A stretch of 64,000 nucleotides of DNA from Brachyhypopomus gauderio (taxonomy: Eukaryota; Chordata; Actinopteri; Gymnotiformes; Hypopomidae): NCBI RefSeq assembly GCF_052324685.1, contig NC_135212.1:23846816-23910815 (forward strand), in the 5' to 3' direction. The notes under the pieces are model-generated. The model did no database searches and had not been told where the DNA came from. It was given only the letters and a program-made list of their open reading frames with translations. The position numbers and the translations under genes are program-made. Shown piece by piece: positions 49,921-64,000 of the stretch; within the stretch, counting starts at the first letter, position 1, and each line of letters starts with the position of its first letter.

Positions 49921-51559
49921 AGTCATGGAAGTCATGGTAGTCATGGTAGTCATGGTAATGTACCTCTTGGCATTCCTGACTGTTCCTTTATAGCCTCAGA
50001 TAACATGTGACTATATCTCCTACACAACATGCACTTAGGACAACACTATGTACCAGTACATCTAAGCACTGCTTAATTGCTCTCTTTGCCTACTCATATA
50101 AACATGGTGTGTTAAATTTCCTTTGTGGCATCATTCCATTCATTTGTGTTACTACTATAATTTGCCCCAATTACCACTGAATTAACTTAGCTATGACTCA
50201 CTGTTCCCAGGTGGTTGGATAATAATGTAAATATACTTTTAATCATATATGCTCCTTCAACACACAAAAAATGGGTCAATTCTGCTTTGTGAATTGTGAT
50301 ATTATTTATTCAGTTGCCACTCAACCACAGTAATGCCAACCAGACAAAAGCATGAAATAGGAACAGTGGGGAAGAGAGGCTACAAGTGACATATGAAAGA
50401 GCAGTTTGATGGGCCCTGGACTTTATGAAGCCAAATGCTTTCAAGGGCCATCAAATGCCTTCAGTGGCTTATGGAGTGAAGAATGTGAAGCAGTTTTTTG
50501 CCACCATCACCCTCAAAGACCTAGAAGCATTTTCTTAGAGAATAGTCCATTTTCTTAGTTTCTAATTAAACAATATAAAAAATTGTATAATATAATTCCA
50601 AGAAGGACTGAAGCTATTCTGGAGGGTAAAAGTGGCCCCACTTTTTACTAGATACTTGAAATGAGTTCAATGTTCTGTTGTGACCACCTATTCACAGTAT
50701 TGAAGTATTTACACAGCATGTACAATGCATCTCAATGACAAAATATGTTATGAAGATAAACAGAGCACAAAAAGAAGACTGAACGTAGGTTGATGCACAA
50801 AAATTGCTTTCCCAAAAGAAATTATTTATCTCATTTATGTCTGTCTAAACAGTAACACCATAAATTATGCAGCCTTGAATGTATATGATTAATAAACATA
50901 TGTAACATATACGACATCTAATAAATCTGTAAATTAATTCTCAGCCCAATTTGCTGTAGTCAGAACCAACTTACTAGGAGGCGACATATATTGAAGTCAT
51001 TGATGTGGATATTTCAAATGCGTGTCATGCTTTTTTTATGTGGGAATGTTGCCTCCTGGTGGCTATTTTATGTTATTGTTTTATCCCTTAAATAGGGATT
51101 TTAACCCTATTTAACCTGGCAATTTATGCTATGATAAAGCAAGCCATAAACGCTAGGAAGTAAATTAACATGCCAAAATTAGTCCTTAGGATTGAATGTA
51201 GAGATATATGTTGGATATGAACATGTATTCTGTAAGAAAACTGTTGGGTATGTGTCAGAATCAGGGGTGTGCACTCTAAGACACCGAAGCAGATAGTAAG
51301 AGACGTGTTGCTCTCCCATAATTCAGAAAATTCTTGAAATAAAATAAACAGCAATTGCTCACACAAAAAGCCATGGTTTGTGGCATACATTTTTAAAGCA
51401 TTATTTTATCAAAAGTTAAGCAGCTAGGTAGTATATCAAGGTCGCCGTTAGTTGGCTATTCATAAAATTTCGTTATATTATACATGACTAATTCAAAGGT
51501 CTAGAGTCAATGGTGCAATACGTGTACGTCGTTAGACTTAGTACGTAGGCTAACAAACA

Positions 51560-51716
51560 TTTAGCCGCTCGGTTGATAACTCACTGTAGTACCGCCACAT
51601 GCCTGTGGCGGCGCTGTTCGCAACCCACATAAGTCAGCGGATGGGGCGGGCGCTGCTGCACACTTCTTCTACGCTGCTGCGGTGTTGCCTGGTTTCGGTC
51701 CAGTACAGTCGCAGTC
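51560..51716 (+). promoter_or_regulatory. Probable got2 promoter and 5' UTR
   Basis: CpG-rich stretch immediately upstream of the got2 ATG. A perfect palindrome CCGCCACA-tgcc-TGTGGCGG spans 51592-51611 and a GC box GGGGCGGG lies at 51643-51650. There is no TATA box, as expected for a housekeeping gene. Confidence 0.55.
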
Positions 51717-56762
<5,046 letters not shown>

Positions 56763-58422
56763 ATTCACTGCCCTCTAGTGGAATTATACAGTAGTAGCAG
56801 TGGACATGGAGATTTTGGAGTTGCACAGGTCAATGTAGTTCACACAATTTCACTGTCTTTTGTTTCAGCTGGATAGATTAAGATTATTCTTTATACTGTC
56901 GTCTTCTCTTCATAGGTGTATTTTGTTGACCATAGACAAACCCAAAAAATTGACAATTGAAAACTGTACAACTATAATGCATTTCCATTTGAAAATCTTG
57001 TTAACACAGTTACACAATTCTAATATCACACATGAGAAAAAAATTCCCAAAGAGTGTTAATGGATCATTTTATCAGACTGAAAAGTTAACTATACCACTG
57101 GCTAAATCGACTTTTTTGAATCCAAAGAAATTGAGAAAAATACATTAGGACTAATACATAGTACTTTGAGTTCCCAGAATGCTTGCTGATTTATAGTATT
57201 TTGCACAAGAATTGTTGAAACTGTTATTTCCCTTTTGATCTAATGTGACAAAATTGACAGCGTGGTTTGTATGAACAGTGATGTTCTTCGATCTAGCAGT
57301 GGTTAATGCAGTACCAGCAAAGCAAAGGCACTTTTCAGGAGAGCGAGAGTGTGTGTGAGTGTTCTGGGGACAACAAATTGGCCACAATGTTTTCCAGACA
57401 TGTTTTTTGTGTGTACTTTATTGAAACATCAAAGCACTGTTTTATGTTGTATGCCTCCATTACGATTAATAAATCTATGAAAGTAATTATTCATTCAGAA
57501 GACCATTCTGACCGTACTGCTTGGGGTGCACTCCTTTCACCTTTTGCACAAAGATGTGTTTGCTCATTAGGTGAGTGAAATGACCCTTACATTGGCCTTA
57601 TTGTATTTACAAGTCAGTGTTTAAGATCAGCATATACTGGGAATAAAGAAAAACAGCCAGACATTTAAGGATTATCCGATTCTTAATATTTGGTTGAAAA
57701 CAAGCATTTGTTCTGTGTATGTGAATATAAAAGTCCACCTTTTACTCAAGTTTGCCATCTAATGATAAGGAATAAAATGGGCAGCTTTATACAGTCGAGT
57801 GCTAGACAAAAAAGGTGGTCCTCGGATAATTGCTGTTTCCTGACTAATTAATTGTTAAGACTAATGTAAAGAAAATGTGACTGAGTGACCCATGTCTAGG
57901 AGCTGAAAGCTCTATCTTTACTGCAGACTGTTGGTCAAGTCTCATAAGACTAAATCGTTTCTTTGCTGGAAAGTGGTAATGATGTATGTTATTTTCAAAA
58001 TACAAACGTGTTTCTAATGTTTGTCTCAGTGCAGATATAAACCATTTCAACAAATGTCAAATATTGCATTTAATCAATAAACGTGAGCTCAACAAATCTT
58101 AGGACTTTGTAGATTTACTAGTTAGGGTGAATAATTTTGTGCATAATTCAGGGTGGTAGAGCCCGGTAGTTGTGGCTGAGTTCAGGGCACAAACCATCCT
58201 ATAAATTGCTTCTGTAGTCATGTCAGCCTTGCATTGGTGTTTGAAATGAACTATTTCAAGAAGCTAAATTATGAATATACGGTACATTAGCTTGACCAAA
58301 GATGACTAAAACACGTTCAGAGACAGCATCTGTGGCTGTGTCGAGGTAATAACCATGTGACCGTATAAACGCTGAGACAAACTCAGACACCCCAATAGAG
58401 GAAACACTCCTTCTTTTACACA
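56763..58422 (+). other. got2 3' UTR and spacer to the SDR gene
   Basis: Likely mostly got2 3' UTR, with AATAAA candidates at 57468-57473 and 58076-58081. The next gene starts 1.66 kb past the got2 stop on the same strand, and its promoter would lie within the last few hundred bases. I see no coding frame here. Confidence 0.55.
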
Positions 58423-59944
58423 ATGACTAGCGCGTTTAAAAACTGCAAGAGTCTGCTTGTAACAGGAGCCAACCGAGGTCTCGGATTGCAAATAGTTGAA
58501 AACTTAGTAGCCGGAGGTTTTTCTCCGGGGAAGATCATCGCCACTGCGAGGAGTCCAGGTGGAGCCAAGGTAAAGTACAGGGACCCGGCGTCGGTTCCGT
58601 CTGTAGCGCTCCAGTCCAGTTGGCGTTTAAAGCGCCCAGCGCTGCGCAGTCCCTCCGCTTTACTGTCTCTATTCCAGGCTAAAACCAGAAAATGTTTGTT
58701 TTATTAAACCAATAAGCCAAGAAAGGTCGTTCCTCACGGGCAAGGATGTTTTGGGTACATGACATACTTTATGTAACGAAGAAAATCAAACAGCTTTTGT
58801 TTGAAGAGGGTATGAACAACAATGAATTTAGTGTGTACGTATAGGCTACTGCCTCCACACTCGACAGCACGAATGAAGTAATGTGTGGAAATAAAAGTGG
58901 TTTTAAAGAAACGTATTTCTGTTACTTGTTAGCTATAGCCTATGTATGATTCCTCATATGCTTTACAGAAAACAACTTTTGTAATCTTGAGGTAATGAGA
59001 AAAAGTGATATCAAGATAACGGCAGAGAAAAAAAACGGAACTTGTGGCCTTTTTTAATTTCTGTAGATCTTCCCCTTTCGGACATTTTCTTTCACGAAAA
59101 GCCCTAGCCCGGCCCCACTGATCTGCTTCATTGGTTTTGTAATTCTATTAAAATGTACAGATTTGGTTGTCTTTTGTTTTAACAGGAACTTCGGTATCTG
59201 GCAGATAAACATCCACATATACACATTATCAAGCTTGGTGAGTTATTGAGAAGTTCTGGAGATGCTGCATATATGTAGGGGAGACCGGGTATGGTTGTAA
59301 CATGGGGAGAGTTGTAACACCATCAGTTCCACCGATCATGGATAAGATAGGAGTCATATGATCATTCCAGTATTTACCCAATTCCTCCATGATCCCACAT
59401 GGTGAATATCAAGGCTGAAAACAGGCACATGCAGATTCCATAGAGAAAAAAACTGCCAGGTATCCATGTAACACACACACACACATGCACACGCATGCAC
59501 AGGGTTGCCAACTTTTGACGTTCGCTAGGAGTGAGATTTTAACCTGGAGCCGGTGGCGAGGGGGGGGGGGGGGGGGGGGGTAGCGAACGAAAGTTGTTGA
59601 GCGGGGGGGGGGCGAACGTAAAATGGACACAGATTCAGTGTTATATCGCCGGTGGATGGCGCCAGAGCTAGCGAACTAGTAACGTATTGAATCATATATG
59701 TGGATCTGAGGTAAATAAACTGGATTTTTTTTTTCGGCGTGAGATATCGGAAGTGTGGGGTGAGAGCGTGTGAAAACGGTCAAATGCGTGTGTCTCACGC
59801 TCAATGCGTGAGAGTTGGCAACCCTGCATGCACTCACTAGAAAAAATGTCATTGTTTATTTGACCGACATGTTCTTTACACAGGTACATTGTATTAGTGT
59901 TCATTAAGCATACATATTGTTAAATAAGTTTGTTCTAGTACACT

Positions 59945-59993
<49 letters not shown>

Positions 59994-61835
59994 ACAAACA
60001 GAAAGTGGATATGAGTTATGGTCAGTCACAGAGAGAGACATTGTTCTGGATTGTTGTTTTATTTAAAAAAAAACTATTTTTGAAGCATTTTAGATGGTGT
60101 GGCTTCTGTTTTTGCTTCTTTTGTCTAATTGTTACAACTTACCCCAGCATGTGTTACAACCTACCCCGCTAGTGGTGTAGGTTGTAACAAGGGAACACCA
60201 TGCATTTTACATCAACTCACGAGGGCTGTGATATTTGAATTGAGGTTTGAATTGGTGCCATTTGTAGTAAACAAATGTCTGTACTTTGTATAAACGTTTG
60301 AGAACTCTAGCTCAAAAATTCAGTGAGTTACAGGTCCTGAAGCCAAACGTGTTACAACCATACCCGGTCTCCCCCCTACTGTATGTAAATGAGGTCATTT
60401 CCAGCATTGCAAGGTTGCCACGTATCAGCACTTTTAAAAAAAGGAAATATTTAACGGGCTGTGCGATGTGGCGTGACGTTCTCTGAGTTACTTACCACAG
60501 GCCGCAGACATTGGGTTAACAATATATTCTTGTAAGATTGGTCAACTGTATACGTGTCATCTTAAATAGGTGTTTTTACAGATGTTGTCAACCAGAGAAG
60601 TATAGAGAAGGCTGCCTCACACGTGGATGAGCTTGTGCAGGAGGATGGTCTCAGCTGCCTCATCAACAATGCAGGAATCAACGTTTTCGCCAAATTTGAC
60701 TCCGTAACTGCAGAGCAGATGTTGGAGAACTTCCACACCAATTGTGTGGCACCCCTCATGATCACCAAGGTTTGTTTTCTCCACTCTGAATAATAGCCTG
60801 CAGTGCAAAGGTCTGTAGGACCATAAAACAGTAATAGATTTGGTCCAAGTCTCATATCACAGACCATGCGTTGCACTTTGACTATAAAGATAATCTATTC
60901 AGACCAATATTCCAGTTAATCTTCCCTGAGCTGGACACATGCTTGGCCATCCTCATGATCAAAGTCTGTTTCACAGGCGATGCTTCCGATGTTACGCAAA
61001 GCAGCTGCCAAAGGTTCTGGCATGGGCATCCACAGGGCGGCGGTCATCAACATGACCTCACTGCTGGGCTCGGTGGAGCTGAACTGGGGGGAGCGTGGCA
61101 GCAACTTCAGATGGTACCCATACAGAGCATCAAAGGTGTGTGCGCGTGTGTGTGTATGTGTGTGGGCTCAAATGGTACCCATAGAGAGCATCAAATGTGT
61201 GTGTGTACCTGTGCTCCTTGCATGTTACGCACACACTAACGTGCAAATTCAGAAGAGTTTCATGTTTTTTTCATAATGTGTGACCTGACAGGCTTGAATA
61301 ATTATCAAAATGTGCTAAGCTTAGAGACTAAATTGGCAATAAAGATGTAAATTGCTCTTTTGGAAAATGGATTTACCACCTTTATGGTTCCTCACCATAA
61401 ACAACAAAACGTTGTTTGACCTGGCCCCTATGGCAGAGTGCACTGAACATGATCACTAGAAGTATGGCAGTAGACCTAGAGGCTGATGGGATCCTCTGCA
61501 TGGCCATCCACCCGGGCTGGGTCCGCACCAGCATGGGAGGACAGCAGGTAAGCTCTGGCCTTCATTGTGTAATTAGGGTCGAAAAACAGCAGTGAAGTAG
61601 CGTAATAAAGCCAATGTGACAAGGGGGAGTGAATGTAAAAAAAAATCACAATTGACAAAATATGGCACATTTCATTTCACACATTTCATGTAAGATTTTA
61701 ATTTTATTATTCCATCAATAGGCCCCACTAAGCACAAATGAGAGCATCAATTCTGTCTTGGATGTGATTGGTGGCTTGACTGAGAAGGACCACAGCTCAT
61801 TTTTGCATTACACTGGTGAACAACTGCCCTGGTAA
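58423..61835 (+). CDS. C-factor/sniffer-like short-chain dehydrogenase, 256 aa, six exons
   Basis: A classical SDR, probably an NADPH-dependent carbonyl reductase of the sniffer/C-signal group; substrate unknown. Exons: 58423-58569, 59186-59237, 60582-60769, 60977-61135, 61437-61547 and 61722-61835, all in phase. The Rossmann motif TGANRGLG is at residues 14-21, NNAG at 95-98, catalytic Ser157 after NMT (INMTS) and Tyr178-x3-Lys182 (YRASK). [11 protein letters not shown] follows in exon 5, as in this subgroup. The C-terminus ends [11 protein letters not shown]. An Arg at position 18 next to the glycine motif suggests NADP. No signal peptide or membrane segment is seen, so it is probably cytosolic. 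Intron 2 holds a nested transposon. AATAAA lies at 61930-61935, under 100 bp past the stop. The family is well supported; the exact orthologue is not. Confidence 0.92.
59500..59826. mobile_element. hAT-like MITE nested inside the larger element
   Basis: CAGGGTTGCCAACTTTTGAC at the left and GAGAGTTGGCAACCCTG at the right form inverted ends. CATGCA lies directly outside both ends, shorter than the 8 bp typical of hAT and in CA-rich sequence, so the duplication is tentative. It contains a G21 run (59560-59580) and CGAACG repeats. No transposase. It is the better copy of the family seen at 43990-44200. Confidence 0.75.
59950..60000. repeat. CA microsatellite
   Basis: About 22 CA units with two CAAA interruptions near the end, inside the larger transposon. 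Confidence 0.95.
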
Positions 61836-62939
61836 TGCTGTCCAGGATTTACAATGTACAAATGATCAAAACAGAGTTTCTTGTGTTATTAGATGGATGC
61901 TTGCATGTGTAGTTAGGTTTAAAGTTCTGAATAAATGTTTGAGAATTGATGAACAATTAGCCTAATTACCATATAATGGTGCTTTCAGGTTTTGGAGAAT
62001 AATAGTGTAAAGATTTGTCCAACAGTATATGGTGAAGAATTTGCAATATACTGTAAAGTAACATGAAATTTACAAATTGATAGAAATTCATTTTCACATC
62101 AGAAGAGATTCAATTACAATACAAGATTTTCTACATTTCAGATGGTCCTGAATGTTTATTAAATATATATGCCAATAAAGCAACATTTTCCAGCCATGCA
62201 TGTGAATTTATTATATTGCTTGAAATGCTTGAAACTGAGGCTGTAGATGAGTTGTTGCTTGTGTGTGCGTGCATGTACGTGCATGTGTTCTTAAACAGAG
62301 GCTAAAACTGGAGTGTTTTGGAAAGAGTCTTTTCTCATTAAAAACTGTCTGATGTGAGTGGTGTTTTTCTATTCTACTATTCTACTATTTACTATGCAAC
62401 CAGCTTAAAGCCTGTGAGACCTCTGTTCTTACATTGATCTTTCACAACCTGGAGCTCAGTTTCCTGTTTGTGTCAGAGAGAGCCGCAGATATGCATCAGG
62501 ACATGTTCCATTGATCTTACAGAGGGTTGGTTTCAGTGTTTCTAACATGTTTAACCCTCAAAAACTTCATTCAACTTTCTTAGCTACAAAATGTGATCTT
62601 CTAATATTGTGGAATTAATGCACATTTATGCAATGAATATTCACATGGAATATTCTGACTATGCATTTGCATGTAATTTTGTCCACGAAAATGCACTATA
62701 ACATTAAAAAAAATCCTGATTAAGCCCTTGTAATCATTCACAGCCATCCACATGTCCAAAACCAGCCCTTCCTTCACAGTGTGTGTGTAGATTGGCAACT
62801 CGATTGCCACAGCATGGAAAAAGTTGTCAAAATAATCAAACCAAAAACAGGATGCAAAAAGGTGACTTCAACACCATGTGAACAACGGCAAGAACTTGCA
62901 CACAGGTTTCACTGTGAGACGCTCTCTAATCTCAAGATT
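61836..62939. other. Spacer after the SDR gene
   Basis: SDR 3' UTR (AATAAA at 61930 and 62174) and AT-rich DNA. No coding frame or known repeat was recognised. Confidence 0.5.
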
Positions 62940-63056
62940 GGCCGTTTGCCTATGGGGTTCCAATCAATGCCGAGTTGTACCTGCGTCGTAAAAATGGCGG
63001 TACAGTCGAGCAGGACGGGAGAGCACCTTCTTTGTGGAGAGGCTACAGTGAGCCGT
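62940..63056 (+). promoter_or_regulatory. Candidate first exon and promoter of the next gene
   Basis: AAAATGGCGG at 62991-63000 matches the YY1-type motif common just downstream of start sites. A strong splice donor, CCGT|GTAAGTG, follows at 63056/63057. The ATG in the motif (62994) opens a 21-codon frame that ends in phase 0 and would join in frame to an acceptor at 63541. The stretch is CpG-richer than its surroundings. It may be coding or only 5' UTR. Confidence 0.45.
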
Positions 63057-63541
63057 GTAAGTGTGGATATATTCTAATTAAGCTCAGGATTGAGGACAGG
63101 AAGTGCAGTCATGCTTTCAGGCTTGACCAATCAGAAAGCGGTTGGGCTGGTTTACATTTGTTTAATGATGGTCTGTCAGGTGATTTCTGCAGTAAATGTG
63201 AAGATGGACCGAGAATGATGTAAGGCTTTAGTGTACTGACAATCAGACATTTTCATCAGAAGGTATGTGACAAATTATATTATGACCTTTTAATGTTTGA
63301 GATGTAAAGTCAGTTATTCTACTGGTACAAAATATTGGTCTCCTGTCTTTATGCTCTGTATATTACATTTACTGAATATACTGCACTGTAAACTACAAGT
63401 AAACTTATCTAAAACTGTCCTTATCACTTACGTGCCAACTGGATGCTGTAACTTGCCGTCTATAATTTGACTATCCAGCAACAGACATTTGACAGGAGCA
63501 GCAGGGTGTTTTTGGTTCCTCTGTCCCTCTGTCCATGGCAG

Positions 63542-64000
63542 GGGACCATGTTCCCTGCTCTGTTGAAGACCTCTTTCTGGGACATTCACATACCGCTCTC
63601 AAAGGAAGTTAAGTACAGTATTGTGGGTGTTTCTATCCTTCTCTTTCTTGTGGCCTTCTGCTTTCTGATATGGCAAATTCACCAATACTGCACACAGATG
63701 CCTGCTTCCAAGCACACTGGTATGTTTTAAGAACTTCACTGTTCATTTTTGTCTGCACTGTAAATACAGCAAAGATGTAACAATGTACTATTTGGGAAGA
63801 TAGGCGGGACAAACTAAGGGTTCGAAAAGTAACCATGACTACTAAAACCTGTGATTGTATGGACAAAGTGTACACGATAAATAATTATCAATATTAAAAT
63901 GTGAATAATACTCAGTTGCAGGTAATGGCTCACTATTAGACAGCCAGTCTGAAAAGAATGAAAACCTTCAAAGTAACTCTAAAACACTAGACTTCAAGGT
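63542..64000 (+). CDS. N-terminus of a single-pass membrane protein, partial
   Basis: An exon at 63542-63719 has a good acceptor (pyrimidine-rich then CCATGGCAG) and a donor CTG|GTATGT. Its likely start is ATG 63548 (MFPALLKTSFWDIHIPLSKE). A hydrophobic segment of about 20 residues, SIVGVSILLFLVAFCFLIWQ (24-43), is a clear membrane anchor. It is followed by a short Cys-containing stretch. A second exon from 63922 (acceptor TTGCAG) continues in frame (GNGSLLDSQSEKNENL...) to the window edge. A short lumenal N-terminus, one anchor and a polar linker would fit a synaptotagmin, but no C2 domain is visible and I do not claim it. It may also start upstream at 62994. Confidence 0.5.

Larger units (their letters stand above)
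46683..51716. other. calb2-got2 intergenic region
   Basis: Calb2 3' UTR, then a Tc1 fragment (47362-47763), a TGTCATGAC-bounded element with a TG array (49459-49920) and otherwise AT-rich DNA with no recognisable exon. Confidence 0.6.
59278..60376. mobile_element. TA-flanked DNA transposon with long inverted ends, non-autonomous
   Basis: GGGGAGACCGGGTATGGTTG and following TAACA start at 59278. The right end, read inward from 60376, gives GGGGGGAGACCGGGTATGG and then TTGTAACA, differing mainly by two extra G. TA dinucleotides flank both ends (59276-59277, 60377-60378), as in Tc1/mariner-type insertion. GTTGTAAC/GTTACAAC motifs recur inside each arm (59310, 60130, 60153, 60181). No transposase frame is seen. 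It lies in intron 2 of the SDR gene and contains the element at 59500-59826. Confidence 0.85.

Noticed and set aside
59500-59826. hAT assignment based on target duplication alone
   Set aside because: Only CATGCA (6 bp) is shared, in CA-rich sequence, so the call rests on the inverted ends and on the second copy instead.
62950-63223. Frame with AELYLRRKNGGTVEQDGRAP-type sequence
   Set aside because: It looked protein-like, but I could match no family, and the promoter motif plus donor at 63056 favour a first exon read in another frame or a UTR.

Overview
The window looks like a piece of a ray-finned (teleost) fish chromosome. Genes are split into short exons with GT/AG introns, their best matches by eye are vertebrate proteins, and the DNA between them is full of fish-type repeats: Tc1 transposons, hAT-like elements, tRNA-derived SINEs, long CA/TG arrays and AAT arrays. 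No prokaryotic, viral or CRISPR features were seen.

Layout: (1) 1-14600 holds the 5' end of HYDIN on the minus strand, six coding exons plus a probable non-coding first exon; the window starts inside one of its introns. (2) 14600-22300 is a repeat-rich intergenic stretch. (3) 22314-28957 is a complete six-exon purine nucleoside phosphorylase gene (plus strand, 286 aa). (4) 28958-35343 is intergenic DNA upstream of (5) 35344-46682, a complete 11-exon calretinin gene (calb2, 270 aa). (6) 46683-51716 is intergenic. (7) 51717-56762 is a complete 10-exon mitochondrial aspartate aminotransferase gene (got2, 428 aa). (8) 58423-61835 is a six-exon C-factor/sniffer-like short-chain dehydrogenase (256 aa). 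(9) From about 62990 to the right edge is the start of a single-pass membrane protein whose identity is unresolved.

The exon sets were assembled by hand from reading-frame continuity, splice sites and remembered family sequences. In all four complete genes the exon phases join without a frame break and the total lengths fit the families. The genes do not form a pathway. HYDIN is a ciliary axoneme protein, PNP does purine salvage, calretinin buffers neuronal calcium and GOT2 works in the mitochondrial malate-aspartate shuttle. HYDIN, CALB2 and GOT2 all lie on the long arm of human chromosome 16, so the linkage looks ancestral.

I see no clearly new molecular system. The best unexplained structures are: a nested transposon in the SDR gene (hAT-like element inside a TA-flanked element with long terminal inverted repeats); a near-perfect 57-bp-arm foldback inside one of two related segments in a HYDIN intron; a 193-bp hAT MITE with an exact 8-bp target duplication; a 296-bp TG...CA element with a 5-bp duplication; a minisatellite broken by a retroposon-like insertion that runs into a calb2 splice acceptor; and three separate G runs of exactly 21 bases.
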